Source: Streptomyces ferrugineus (lineage in GTDB: Bacteria; Actinomycetota; Actinomycetes; Streptomycetales; Streptomycetaceae). From it: DNA of 64,000 nt. This document shows positions 27,939 through 37,031 of this stretch, piece by piece (position 1 is the first letter of the stretch; every line of letters starts with the position of its first letter). The stretch is from positions 5,146,001 through 5,210,000 of the forward strand of contig NZ_CP063373.1 in assembly GCF_015160855.1 (NCBI RefSeq), in the 5' to 3' direction. Position numbers and translations under genes: made by a program. The notes under the pieces are model-generated. The model did no database searches. It saw nothing but the letters and a program-made list of their open reading frames with translations, and was not told the origin of the DNA.

Positions 27939-30900
27939 GTGGGCCGTCCCGAAAGACCGCTTGGCCCTCGGTCGGGTCCCGTCCAACGCCTCGCCGGCGA
28001 GCTGCGCGACCTCCGCAAGGCCGCCGGCACCCCGTCGTACCGCCGTATGGCCGAGACGGCCGGCTTCTCCGCGACCACGCTGTCCCAGGCGGCGGCCGGC
28101 GAGAAGCTGCCGACCCTCGCCGTGGTGAAGGGGTACGCGCGCGCGTGCGGGGCCGAGCCCGAGGAGTGGGAGCGGCGCTGGAAGGAGGCGGAGGCCGAGG
28201 CCGCCAGGGAGTCCGCCGGCGACCCGGAGGCCGAGACCGAGGCGCCCTATCGCGGCCTCGCCCGCTTCGAGCCCGACGACCGGGCGCTGTTCTTCGGCCG
28301 CGACCGGGTCACAGACCAACTGAACCGGCTGGTGTGCGACCGCAGCCTCGCGGTGCTGTTCGGTGCGTCCGGCAGCGGCAAGTCCTCGCTGCTCCGGGCC
28401 GGGCTGATACCCCGGCTGCGGGAGGAGATCGCCCGCCGCGACGCCCCGGCCGTCCTGCGCTTCCTCACCCCGGGCTCCCGGCCCGCCGCCACCTACGGCC
28501 ACCTCTTCACGCCCGCGCCGGACGAGCCGGAGGCCTGGGTGGTGGTGGACCAGTTCGAGGAGGTCTTCACCCTCTGCCGGGACCGCGCCGAGCGCGCCCG
28601 CTTCATCGACCTGCTGCTCTCCGCCCGCGAACCGGACAGCCGGCTGCGGGTCCTGGTCGCCGTACGGGCCGACTTCTACGCCCGCTGCGCCGAGCACCGC
28701 GGCCTCGCCGACGCCCTGTCCGACGCCGGACTGCTGCTCGGCCCGATGAGCGCCGACGAACTGCGCGAGGCGGTGACCAGACCGGCGCAGGCCGTCGGGC
28801 ACCTGGTGGAGCGGGAGCTGACCGCGCGCATCGTGGACGAGGTCCTCAACGAGCCCGGCGGCCTGCCGATGCTCTCGCACGCCCTGCTGGAGACCTGGCG
28901 CCGCCGCAAGGGCCGCATGCTCACCCTGGCCGCGTACGAGGCGTCCGGCGGAGTGCGCGGCGCGATCGCGGCCAGCGCCGAGGAGGTGTACGGCGAGCTG
29001 TCCCCGACGCAGGCGGCAGCGGCCCGGCGCCTGCTGCTGCGCATGGTCGAGCCCGGCCAGGGCACCCCCGACACCCGCCGCCCGCTGCCCCGGGCCGACC
29101 TCGAAGAGTGGACCGACCCGGACGTCCCCGAGGTCGTGGACCGGCTGGCCCGCGCCCGCCTCCTCACCGCCGACGAGGACGGCGTCCACCTCGCCCACGA
29201 GGCCCTGATCAGTGCCTGGCCCCGGCTGCACGGCTGGATCGACAAGGAGCGCGAACGGCTCCGCCACCACCGCGCCCTCACCGACGCCGCCCGGGTCTGG
29301 CTGGAGCACGACCGCGACCCCGGCGCGCTGTACCGGGGCACCCGCCTGGACCGCGCGGAGGAACTCCTGGCGGGCAGCGACCTCCTCACCACGTCGGAGA
29401 ACGCCTTCCTCACCGCCGCGCTCGACGCCCGTACGGCCGAGCAGCGGGCCGCCGCCCGCTCCACCCGCCGGGCCCGTACCGCGGCGGGCGTCCTGTCGGC
29501 CGTCCTCGCGGTGGCCCTGATCGCGGGCCTCACCGCCTGGACGCAGAGCCGGGACAACGAACGCCGCCGCACCGACGAGGCGGCCCGCCGCATCGCCGCC
29601 ATCGCGGACGCCCTGCGCACCACCGACCCACGCACCGCCCAGCTCCTCGGCGCCGCCGCCTGGCGCGTCGCCGAACTCCCAGAGACCCGCCGCGCCCTCC
29701 TCGGCTCCCTCGACCAGCCCGAACTGGACGCCTTCAGCGACCCGGCCCCCGGCGACGGCCCCGGCCGCTTCCTGATCGACTCGGGCCGTACGCTGCTCAG
29801 CGTCGAGGGCCGGGTGTGGCGCACGTGGGACGTGGCGAGGCACCGGCGGATCGCGTCGGGGCGGCTGCCGGTGAAGGCCGGGACAGTGCTGGGGGCGAGC
29901 CCCAACGGGCGGCTGCTGGCGCTGAGCGGCGAGGACGGCGTACGACTGTGGGACACGGTCGCCGGGCGCTGGAGCGGGGAGAGGATGCCGACGTCGTCGT
30001 ACGTGGACTTCTCAGGTCGTACCTACGAGGTCAGCGCCGTGGACGACTTCGACGTACGGCTGCGCTCGGCGACCGACCACCGCCCGCTGTTCGAGACACA
30101 CGCGGAGAGCCCGGCGGTGGTGGCGCCGAGTACGGACGCGAAGCTGGTCGCGTACTGCCCGGCAGGGGAGGGACCGGTGCAGGTCAGGGACCTGACGGGC
30201 CGCCGTCGGATGGTGCACGGCCGCTGGGAGCGCGTCGGTGACATCTGCGGCCAGGAGCGCGCGCAGCTGGTGCTCGACGGCGGGCAGCGGCTGGCCGCGG
30301 TCACGGGGAGCGAGGTGCGGGTGTGGGACGTCCGCTCGGGCGAGCAGCTGAGCGCCCTACCGGACGTGGGCGTGCGCTACGCCTCCTTCAGCGCCGACGG
30401 CCGCTTCTTGGCGACCGCCGACGATGAGGAGGTCAGGGTGTGGCGCCTGGAGCAGGGCCTCACGGCCCCGGTCTTCCGCCGCTCCCTCAACAACCAGCAC
30501 ATGTACGGCGGCCTGGCCTGGGACCCCGACCGCCCCGCCCTGCGTTACCTCGAGGGCGGCACGGTCCACACCCTGGACGTCAGCCGGTCCGTGCCCAAGG
30601 CCTGGCGGGCGCAACCGCTGGACAAGGTGCTGCTGAGCCCCGACGGCGGCACGCTGGCCACGGCGACCCGGACCGATGCGGGCTACCACGTCGAGCTGCG
30701 AGCGACCGGGGACGGCCGCCTGCTCCGCACACTCCCCCTGGCCCCGTTCCCCGTCTCCGCCGACCCGTCCGCACCGGTGATCCCGGAGGACACAACCTCG
30801 CTGCTGGCCTTCGCCCCCGACGGCAGGACACTCGCGTACGGCGTCTCGGCCCCCGGCAGCGGGGCGACGAAGCAGACCGTCAAGATCTGGGACATAACAG

Positions 30901-31679
30901 ACGAACGCCCCCGGGTAACGCTGGACCTGACCGCCCCGGTGATCGCTCTCGCCCTCGACACCGACGACACCCTCTACGCCACCCGCACCCAGCCGGTCGG
31001 CGCCCCCGTCACGGACGCCTGGAACACCCGAACCCACCGCAGAACGTCATCCATGTCCACGTTGAACGGCACCCACCTCGCCGTCAGCCCCAACGGCCGG
31101 CTCCTGGTCGGCGGCAACCGTACGGCCGTGCTGCCGGGCGGCACCGTCACCGCGCGGGACCTGGTGCAGGGCGACGAGATCGGCGCCCTGGCGTTCGCCC
31201 CGGACGGTTCACGGCTGGTGGCCGGGGACCAGACGGGCCGGGTGGGCCTGTGGGACGGCAAGGCCGGTGACCGCGCGGGCATCCTCCGCAACGTCTTCCC
31301 CGCCCCCGCGCACGGCGACCCCGCGGACGACCCCCTGGAGGACACATCGGAGGCGGTGAGCGCCCTCGCCGTCAGCCCCGACGGCAGCACCCTCGCGGTG
31401 GCCGGGGAGTCCGGCTCGCTCCAGCTCTGGGACCTCGCGACCCAGCAACCGCTCGGCGACCCGCTGACGACACCGGGCGAACCGATCGACACGCTCGCCT
31501 TTAGCGCCGACAGCACGACCCTGATCGCGGGCAGCGTGCATGTCCCGCTCCAGCGGTACCCGATCGCCCCCGCGATGGCGATCAAGTCGGTGTGCGAGCG
31601 GGCGGGGGTGGAGCTGACGCGGGCGCAGTGGCGGACGTACGGGCAGGGGGAGCCGTATCGGAAGGTGTGCGGGGGCTGA
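27939..31679 (+). CDS. HTH - nSTAND-type NTPase - transmembrane - WD40 repeat protein
   Basis: A 1246-residue protein. GTG 27939 starts an Xre-like HTH region (about 15-75, YRRMAETAGFSATTLSQAAA). An NTPase follows with EAPYRGLARFEPDDRALFFG, Walker A GASGSGKSSLLRAG (about 141-153) and Walker B WVVVDQFEEVF (about 200). A single membrane-spanning segment (about 515-535, GVLSAVLAVALIAGLTAW) is followed by a beta-propeller of WD40-like repeats (about 600-1240; repeated ...AFAPDG..L..G...G.V.LWD). STAND NTPases of this nSTAND1 layout are signalling switches, some acting in phage defence. Here no effector enzyme is fused, so the output may be transcriptional or through a partner. Not in an operon; a terminator hairpin follows. 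Confidence 0.85.
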   Translation: MGRPERPLGPRSGPVQRLAGELRDLRKAAGTPSYRRMAETAGFSATTLSQAAAGEKLPTLAVVKGYARACGAEPEEWERRWKEAEAEAARESAGDPEAETEAPYRGLARFEPDDRALFFGRDRVTDQLNRLVCDRSLAVLFGASGSGKSSLLRAGLIPRLREEIARRDAPAVLRFLTPGSRPAATYGHLFTPAPDEPEAWVVVDQFEEVFTLCRDRAERARFIDLLLSAREPDSRLRVLVAVRADFYARCAEHRGLADALSDAGLLLGPMSADELREAVTRPAQAVGHLVERELTARIVDEVLNEPGGLPMLSHALLETWRRRKGRMLTLAAYEASGGVRGAIAASAEEVYGELSPTQAAAARRLLLRMVEPGQGTPDTRRPLPRADLEEWTDPDVPEVVDRLARARLLTADEDGVHLAHEALISAWPRLHGWIDKERERLRHHRALTDAARVWLEHDRDPGALYRGTRLDRAEELLAGSDLLTTSENAFLTAALDARTAEQRAAARSTRRARTAAGVLSAVLAVALIAGLTAWTQSRDNERRRTDEAARRIAAIADALRTTDPRTAQLLGAAAWRVAELPETRRALLGSLDQPELDAFSDPAPGDGPGRFLIDSGRTLLSVEGRVWRTWDVARHRRIASGRLPVKAGTVLGASPNGRLLALSGEDGVRLWDTVAGRWSGERMPTSSYVDFSGRTYEVSAVDDFDVRLRSATDHRPLFETHAESPAVVAPSTDAKLVAYCPAGEGPVQVRDLTGRRRMVHGRWERVGDICGQERAQLVLDGGQRLAAVTGSEVRVWDVRSGEQLSALPDVGVRYASFSADGRFLATADDEEVRVWRLEQGLTAPVFRRSLNNQHMYGGLAWDPDRPALRYLEGGTVHTLDVSRSVPKAWRAQPLDKVLLSPDGGTLATATRTDAGYHVELRATGDGRLLRTLPLAPFPVSADPSAPVIPEDTTSLLAFAPDGRTLAYGVSAPGSGATKQTVKIWDITDERPRVTLDLTAPVIALALDTDDTLYATRTQPVGAPVTDAWNTRTHRRTSSMSTLNGTHLAVSPNGRLLVGGNRTAVLPGGTVTARDLVQGDEIGALAFAPDGSRLVAGDQTGRVGLWDGKAGDRAGILRNVFPAPAHGDPADDPLEDTSEAVSALAVSPDGSTLAVAGESGSLQLWDLATQQPLGDPLTTPGEPIDTLAFSADSTTLIAGSVHVPLQRYPIAPAMAIKSVCERAGVELTRAQWRTYGQGEPYRKVCGG

Positions 31680-31750
31680 TGGCCGGGGGATGGCCTGAGG
31701 GGGCCGGAGGGTGGAGCCCGATTGCCGGGGGTTGCCGGAAGGTGAAGCCT

Positions 31751-31779
31751 GATCGCCGGGATTGATTACCCCGGCGATC
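31751..31779 (+). terminator. Terminator hairpin after the WD40 gene
   Basis: GATCGCCGGG (31751-31760) pairs perfectly with CCCGGCGATC (31770-31779) across a 9-nt AT-rich loop, 71 bp after the stop codon. No U-run, as is common in Streptomyces. Confidence 0.6.
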
Positions 31780-31889
31780 GGCTGGCCGATCAACTCCCGG
31801 TCCTCTGAGCATCATCCCGTCGCTGCATGATCGGACGGGAGACCAGACCCCCCTGCCAGCAAGGCCGTCGAGCGGCCCATCAAAGCTGC

Positions 31890-32327
31890 CGCGTCGGCCG
31901 AGCATGGGACGGGATCCTGCCCGATTGCTGGCTGCTGATCGAATGGCCCACCGGCGCCGAGACCCCCACCGGCGACTGGCTGTCCAGCCTGCCCGCGGGC
32001 GCCTCAATCGTCGACCTGGTCCGTCTGGCCAAGATCCGCTGGCGCATCGAGCACGACTACCGAGAACTCAAACACGGCCTGGGCCTGGACCACTTCGAGG
32101 GCCGCTCCTGGCCGAGCTGGCATCACCATGTCATCCTCGTGACGGCCGCCCACGCCTTCCTCCGCGAAACGCGCCTGGCCCCAAAAAGCGCCCGGACCCG
32201 TCTCACCCTCTACCAGGTCCTCGACGCCCTCCAGGACATCCTGAGGTGCTGGACCGGCACCTGCACTACCTGCCAACAGCCCCTGCCCAGCGGGACACAC
32301 ACGACGCCAAGATCAAGACAGACCTAA
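31890..32327 (+). pseudogene. IS701-family transposase, C-terminal remnant
   Basis: The frame reads LPDCWLLIEWPTGAE, LVRLAKIRWRIEHDYRELKH (with the catalytic Glu of the family), GLGLDHFEGRSWPSWHHH and VTAAHAFLRETRLAP. This is the last third of an IS701-type transposase. The N-terminal two thirds, including both catalytic Asp, are missing; the upstream frame (31827) has no related sequence. Non-functional remnant. Confidence 0.75.
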
Positions 32328-32468
32328 CGGAGTCCTACTGGATCCTCGGGGCCACGCACGCCCCAAAAACTTCCCGGCGATCAAGTCTTCGTCACCCTCC
32401 GACCAAGTCGCGCGCGAGGAAGCATGCCTTGCCGCAGCTGAGATCACCGCATCAAACAGGGAAGACGC

Positions 32469-32626
32469 CTCAAAGGCGTCACCGCTCGCCGGATACAGCA
32501 GGCATTCACCAACCGGATCAACCGCCCCATCATGCACGGACACTGTGGTCGCCCTCCTGCTTCTCCGCGTCGTGCGGCGGGGCGCCGTTGGCGATCGTCA
32601 TCGAGCAGCAGAAACGTCCGCTCTAA
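32469..32626 (+). pseudogene. IS200/IS605-family TnpA remnant
   Basis: A short trace reads LKGVTARRIQQAFTNRINRP then IMHGH, and after a one-base shift near 32541, WSPSCFSASCGGAPLAIV followed by IEQQKRPL and TAA. This is the C-terminal half of a Y1 HUH transposase (typically ...LWSPSYF..S.GGAPL.I.RQYIEQQ). The RQY triplet of residues is deleted as well, and the HUH and catalytic Tyr regions are lost. It lies directly behind the IS701 remnant. Confidence 0.7.
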
Positions 32627-32917
32627 AGTGCACGTCATGGCTTGGGGTAGTGGCCGGATTCGGAGACAGGCTTGCCCAACTGGCACATCCGTTGGGCGAC
32701 ATGGCTTGGTCACCAATTGCGGAGCTGCCTCTAGGAAGAGACCACCTGGCTGGACCGAACCACCAGCGCTGTTTGTCCGTACCATCAGTACGCCGAGACA
32801 TCCTGCGGCACGTGAAACACCCCTGCCGGGCCGCCGACACCTCGCCGAAGAGGGGCAGTCACGCGCAGGTGGCACAGCCCCGCAGGACGTTCAATTCGCC
32901 GATGAAGGGTCAGCCCC

Positions 32918-33550
32918 ATGCCCGAGACGACAGCTCCCGCCACTGAACTGACATCGCAGTACGTCGCCCAAGTGGCCAACGACCTCGAACGCAATATGAA
33001 AGAGCAGCAACGTATCAGTGCGGAGATCGCGTCCTTGCAGGAACAGCTTGCCGCGGTGCAGCACGATCACACAGTGCTGGTGAACGTGCAGCAGGCTCTC
33101 GGTGTCACCACGGCTCCGACTCAGCCCGCCGCAGAGGCCGAGAGCGCCGCGGTGCCCTCCCCCCGCCGGAAGAGCAGCGCCGCACGCGGCGGGAAGCAAA
33201 AGGCCCGGAAGTCCACAGCCGCACCGCAGAAGGCGGCGCCCAAGAAGCCCGTGGCCAAGTCGGCCGATGCCGCAAAGGCGGCCCAGCCCACCCTGGTCGA
33301 GCTCATCCGCCGCCACCTCCTTGAGGTGAAGGAGCCGCGCTCGGCTGCGGAGATCTCTTCAGCGCTCGGCCAGGCTCACCCCGAGCGCCAGATCGCGGCC
33401 AAGGTCGTGCGGGTCACGCTCGAGGGACTCGTAGCCACGAGCCAGGCAGAGCGCACCAAGCAAGGAAGGTCCGTCTTCTACACCGCTCCCGCCCCCAGGC
33501 CCGTGGACGCGGCCGAAGCCGAGGCACAGCTGGAAGAGGCTGACCGCTGA
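32918..33550 (+). CDS. Histone-like protein: coiled coil, Lys/Ala/Pro linker, winged helix
   Basis: A 210-residue protein not assigned to a named family. Residues about 10-65 are Gln/Glu/Leu-rich and predicted coiled coil (NDLERNMKEQQRISAEIASL). Residues 75-130 are a basic Lys/Ala/Pro/Arg linker like that of H1-like or HU-tail proteins. Residues 125-200 look like a winged helix (LVELIRRHLLEVKEPRSAAE, ISSALGQAHPERQIAAKVV, then VTLEGLVATSQAERTKQGRS as wing). It probably binds DNA as an oligomer; a role as nucleoid or local regulatory protein is inference. ATG 32918 with GAAGGG upstream. Stands alone among IS remnants. Confidence 0.65.
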   Translation: MPETTAPATELTSQYVAQVANDLERNMKEQQRISAEIASLQEQLAAVQHDHTVLVNVQQALGVTTAPTQPAAEAESAAVPSPRRKSSAARGGKQKARKSTAAPQKAAPKKPVAKSADAAKAAQPTLVELIRRHLLEVKEPRSAAEISSALGQAHPERQIAAKVVRVTLEGLVATSQAERTKQGRSVFYTAPAPRPVDAAEAEAQLEEADR

Positions 33551-33861
33551 CAGTCCTGCGTGGAGTGACGGTTGCCCCAGGTGCGGCCGACGGGGGCGCC
33601 AGGTAGGGCCTCAAGGCGCTGAGCGCCCTCGACATCACCTTCGACGGCCGACTCTCAACAACCCCACTTGCACCGCTCGTTCAACCGACCGCACTGACGT
33701 GGTCAGTTGGTACAGGGGTGGCTCGCGTGGTCCCGGTTGGCGTGCTCGTGCCTGGTCTGAGCGCCGCCACTGATGCACGGGCGGGTGCCTCGCCTTCGAC
33801 GATTCCAGTGGGGGCCGGCAAGCGTATGTTACTGGGCTTCGCCCCGATAGAGACCCGCGGC
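33551..33861. other. Intergenic stretch, nothing recognised
   Basis: About 310 bp after the winged-helix gene with no conserved frame on either strand. A short AT-rich palindrome-like string (ACGTGGTCAGTTGGTAC) near 33700 is the only visible structure. Confidence 0.35.
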
Positions 33862-34146
33862 TCAGTCGAGCCAGTCGTTCGGGATCAGGGCCCTGCGCTG
33901 TCCGTCGGCCGGCCGCCAGTTCTCCACGATGGCTTCTTCCTGGAACCAGGATTCCTCCGTGAGGTTGGCGTGGTCGCACACGATGATCTGCAGTGCGCCT
34001 TCGTTGAGGTCGGTCACGTCCCTGAGAAGTTCGAAGTAGGCGGTCACCGTGGCCCAGTCGGCGTCCTGGATGGTGCTGGCGTCTTTGATTTTCACGGGGA
34101 AGAATGCCTGAGTCGGCTGGTCGAGCATGAGGAAGCCGGGACACAT
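33862..34146 (-). pseudogene. DUF3732-type ATPase, C-terminal fragment
   Basis: A 94-codon frame: FLMLDQPTQAFFP (Walker-B-like LDQP), LQIIVCDHANL and ENWRPADGQRRALIPNDWLD. This is the C-terminus of DUF3732 proteins, SMC/ABC-like ATPases found in ABC-three-component style defence loci. Full-length members are several hundred residues long and have an N-terminal P-loop. No matching frame continues upstream past 34146, so only the tail is left. Relic of a defence-type locus (inference). Confidence 0.6.
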
Positions 34147-34399
34147 TCCCCTTCACCCGTCCAGCCCCTACACGGCAGGCACCCACGTAGAGAGATCTTG
34201 GGCGCGTGGACAATCCGGAGCGCGGTCGAAGCCTTTCAGTCGCTGATCGACAGACGCATACGGGCCGGACGCGCTCCACTCCCGCTGCCTACCCGCCCTA
34301 TGTATCCGGCAGCGGCGTCGACGGGGTGATCAGCGAGCCGGCCCGGGCGCCGATGCCCGCCTGCCGGACCGGCGGGTGATCGCCCTGACCGGCGGCTTG

Positions 34400-34785
34400 A
34401 GGGCCGGACGCGTGGCTGCTGGTCGAGGCGGCGGCCGGCGGCCCTCTGGCGCAACTCGGTGTCAACGTCGGCGCAAAGGCGCCGTACGCACAGCCCGACT
34501 CGGCCGAGCGGGTGCGCAGTCTGACCGGCGGCACGGCCATCAACGTGGCGTTCGACGCGTGGGCGGCGAGATCAGAGCGGCGGCGACGCCACTGGCCGAG
34601 TCCGGCGGACGGTTCGTGCTGACCGGCGCGGCAAGCGGCGGCTACACCGGCCCCTCGGCGCTCGTGGCTCGGGGTATCACCGTGCTCGCATGCAACAGGT
34701 GGTGGAGACGGGTCTGAATCTGCGCGAGACGGCGACCACCGCACTTGAGGAGGCCGCTGCCGGTCGGCCCCGCGGCCGGTAATCG
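34400..34785 (+). pseudogene. Quinone reductase (MDR) remnant
   Basis: Traces in three frames: WLLVEAAAGGPLAQLGVNVG, then VGGEIRAAATPLAESGGRFV continuing LTGAASGGYTGPS and ARGITVL, and finally QQVVETGLNLRETATTALEE ending at a stop near 34785. This resembles the nucleotide-binding half of a zinc-free quinone oxidoreductase, with deletions and frameshifts. Dead remnant; moderate certainty because each trace is short. Confidence 0.5.
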
Positions 34786-34968
34786 GACGGACGTCCCCGC
34801 TGGAGCTTATGGCCGACGCCCATGCCGCCATGGAAGTCAGGACGACGGTCGGCAACACGCTCTTGATGGTGTGAGCGACGAACGGGCGGGCGGGCGGCTG
34901 ACGAATGTTCTCGCTGTCGGCTGTCCGCCGAACTCAGCGGCTGTCGGCGGGTGGGTGGACTGGCGTCG

Positions 34969-35013
34969 CGCACCACTGGCGAGGAGCGCTGCCACGCCCT
35001 CGCCAGTGGTGCG
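34969..35013 (-). terminator. Strong hairpin terminator of the GH27 gene
   Basis: Perfect 16-bp arms CGCACCACTGGCGAGG (34969-34984) and CCTCGCCAGTGGTGCG (34998-35013), 13-nt loop, about 21 bp beyond the alpha-galactosidase stop codon. Confidence 0.75.
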
Positions 35014-35033
35014 TCACGTTCCTGCGACGAGTG

Positions 35034-37031
35034 TCAGGTGAGAGTCCATTTCTGGTTGTTCTGGCCGTTGCAGGCCCACAGGAGCAGCTTGGTGCCGTTG
35101 GCTGTCGCCGCGCCCGAGGCGTCCAGGCAAAGGCCCGAGAGGTTGTTGGTGATAGTGCCGTTCGCGTTGGCGGTCCACTTCTGGTTGGTGCCGCCTGTGC
35201 AGTCCCAGATGATCACCTTGGTGCCGTTGGTGGTGCCGTTGTTGTCGGCGTCCAGGCACTTGTTGCCGTAGACCACCAGCTCGCCGCGCGAGGTCCGCTG
35301 GAGGGTCTGGTTGCGTCCGCCGGAGCAGTCCCAGAGCTGTGCCTGGGTGGCGTTGACGTAGGTGTTCTTCTCGATGTCCGCACAGCGGCCCGAGGCGGAG
35401 CCGACGAGGGCGGTGCCGTCGGTGCCGGGGATGCCCTGGACGCGCAGGGCGTCGATTTCGGGGGCGGCGCCGGAGACCGCGGCGAACTTCACGGTGTTCG
35501 TGCCCTTGGCCAGGTGCGCGAGCACCGAGACGGTCCGGTACGTGGTGGCCGAGCCGGTCGGCGGGAAGGAGACGACGTACGCGTACTGGCCGCCCACCTT
35601 GATCGTGGCCTTGCGTGCCGTGGTGCCGCCGTTGGCGTAGGTGATGTCCACCAGCTTGGTGCCCGCCGACGAGGCGGTGACGCCGCTGAACGTCGGGGTG
35701 GTGGCGGTCGTGGTGTCCTCGTACGTCGAGCCGGACGCCTCGGTGCCGGAGACGGTCAGCAGGACCGCGTCGTTCGCCGGGACGGAGGTGGTGTAGCCGG
35801 TGGCGAACGATCCGGCGGCGGTACGGGTCCAGGTGTTGCGGACGCTCGCGGTGGCTGACGCCAGTCCGAGGTCGGCCCAGCGGACGGTGATGTTCGCGGC
35901 GGAGCTCGTGCGGTTGAACAGCATCACGGCTCGCTTGCCGGTGCCGGCGAGCACCTTGCCGTACACCTGCAGGCCTCGGGTGTCCTCGGCGACCTTGACG
36001 CCCTGCAGGCCGCGCGGGTCCTGGTTGACGGCGAGGACCTCTGGGTTGGTGAGTATGTCGCGGGTCTCGGTGGTCATCGTGGCCACGTTGTTGCCGGCCA
36101 GCAGCGGGGCGCCGGCAATCGACCACAGGCTCATGTGCAGGCGGTTGCGCTGGGCGGTCATGCCGTTCAGGCCGACCATCAGCATGTCGGGGTCGTTGTA
36201 GTAGCCGGTGTGCTGGGCGGCGGGCTGGAGGGCCTCGTCGAAGTTGCGGTACATCTTGGTCAGGCCCGGGGTCTCCTTGTGCAGGAGGACATCGTGGCTG
36301 GTGCGCCACAGGTCACCGTGACCGGTGGCCCAGTTCCAGGGCAGTCCGGTGCCCCACTCGCAGAAGGACAGCACCAGCTTGCGGCCGGTCACCGCCGAGG
36401 CAGCCTCATTGGCTGCGGCGATCTGCTTGTACTGGGTCTCCTGGTCCAGGCCCTCCTCCCGGCCGCCGCACCAGTCGATCTTGACGTAGTCGAAGCCCCA
36501 GCGCTGAAAGGTCTCCAGGTCCTGCTGGTAATGGCCCTCCATACCCGTGCTGGGTGCCGCAGGACGGGTGGTGGGGAAGTAGTAGCCGCAGCCCTGCTTG
36601 CCCGCGTCGGTGTAGATGCCGGCCTTCAGGCCCTTGCTGTGGATGTAGTCGGCGATGGCCTTCATGCCGCCGGGCCACAGGTTCTCGTCGACGGTGATGT
36701 TGCCATTCGCGTCCCGGCCGCCCTGCCACCAGCCGTCGTCGAGGTTGACGTACTTGTAGCCGGCCGCGGCCATGCCGGAGGAGACCAGGGCGTCGGCCTG
36801 CTGCTTGATGACGTTGTGGTCGATGCTGCTGAAGAAGGTGTTCCAGGACGCCCACCCCATGGGCGGCGGTGTGACACCTATCTGGTTGGTGCTCACCGCG
36901 GCCGGTTCCGCGGGCAGAAGCGCCGACGGCTCCTGCCGGTCGAGGGCCGCCAGGCCGGCGACGGCGAGTCCGGCGGTGAGGACCTGGGCGGTGATGCGCC
37001 TGGTCCATCTTCGTGCAGGGCTGTGGGACAT
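35034..37031 (-). CDS. Secreted alpha-galactosidase (GH27) with CBM35/6-like and ricin-type CBM13 modules
   Basis: A 665-residue exported enzyme. Signal peptide about 1-37 (RRWTRRITAQVLTAGLAVAG). The GH27 barrel starts PPMGWASWNTFFSSID. The nucleophile is D186 in YVKIDWCGG and the acid/base Asp lies in LWRTSHD; YYNDPDMLMVG is conserved. The C-terminal beta domain is followed by a CBM6/35-like sandwich (about 420-540, EIDALRVQG) and a ricin B-type lectin with QxW repeats (NQKWT twice, about 545-665). It hydrolyses terminal alpha-D-galactosyl groups of plant galactomannans or oligosaccharides outside the cell. ATG 37031 chosen for GGAGAG and signal-peptide fit; the frame extends to 37067. Confidence 0.93.
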   Translation of the reverse strand: MSHSPARRWTRRITAQVLTAGLAVAGLAALDRQEPSALLPAEPAAVSTNQIGVTPPPMGWASWNTFFSSIDHNVIKQQADALVSSGMAAAGYKYVNLDDGWWQGGRDANGNITVDENLWPGGMKAIADYIHSKGLKAGIYTDAGKQGCGYYFPTTRPAAPSTGMEGHYQQDLETFQRWGFDYVKIDWCGGREEGLDQETQYKQIAAANEAASAVTGRKLVLSFCEWGTGLPWNWATGHGDLWRTSHDVLLHKETPGLTKMYRNFDEALQPAAQHTGYYNDPDMLMVGLNGMTAQRNRLHMSLWSIAGAPLLAGNNVATMTTETRDILTNPEVLAVNQDPRGLQGVKVAEDTRGLQVYGKVLAGTGKRAVMLFNRTSSAANITVRWADLGLASATASVRNTWTRTAAGSFATGYTTSVPANDAVLLTVSGTEASGSTYEDTTTATTPTFSGVTASSAGTKLVDITYANGGTTARKATIKVGGQYAYVVSFPPTGSATTYRTVSVLAHLAKGTNTVKFAAVSGAAPEIDALRVQGIPGTDGTALVGSASGRCADIEKNTYVNATQAQLWDCSGGRNQTLQRTSRGELVVYGNKCLDADNNGTTNGTKVIIWDCTGGTNQKWTANANGTITNNLSGLCLDASGAATANGTKLLLWACNGQNNQKWTLT

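Noticed and set aside
27804..29843. 679-codon minus-strand open frame opposite the nSTAND gene
   Set aside because: Translation is GAEEGxxGLR-type repeat of GC-rich antisense; the plus frame carries Walker motifs and WD40 repeats.
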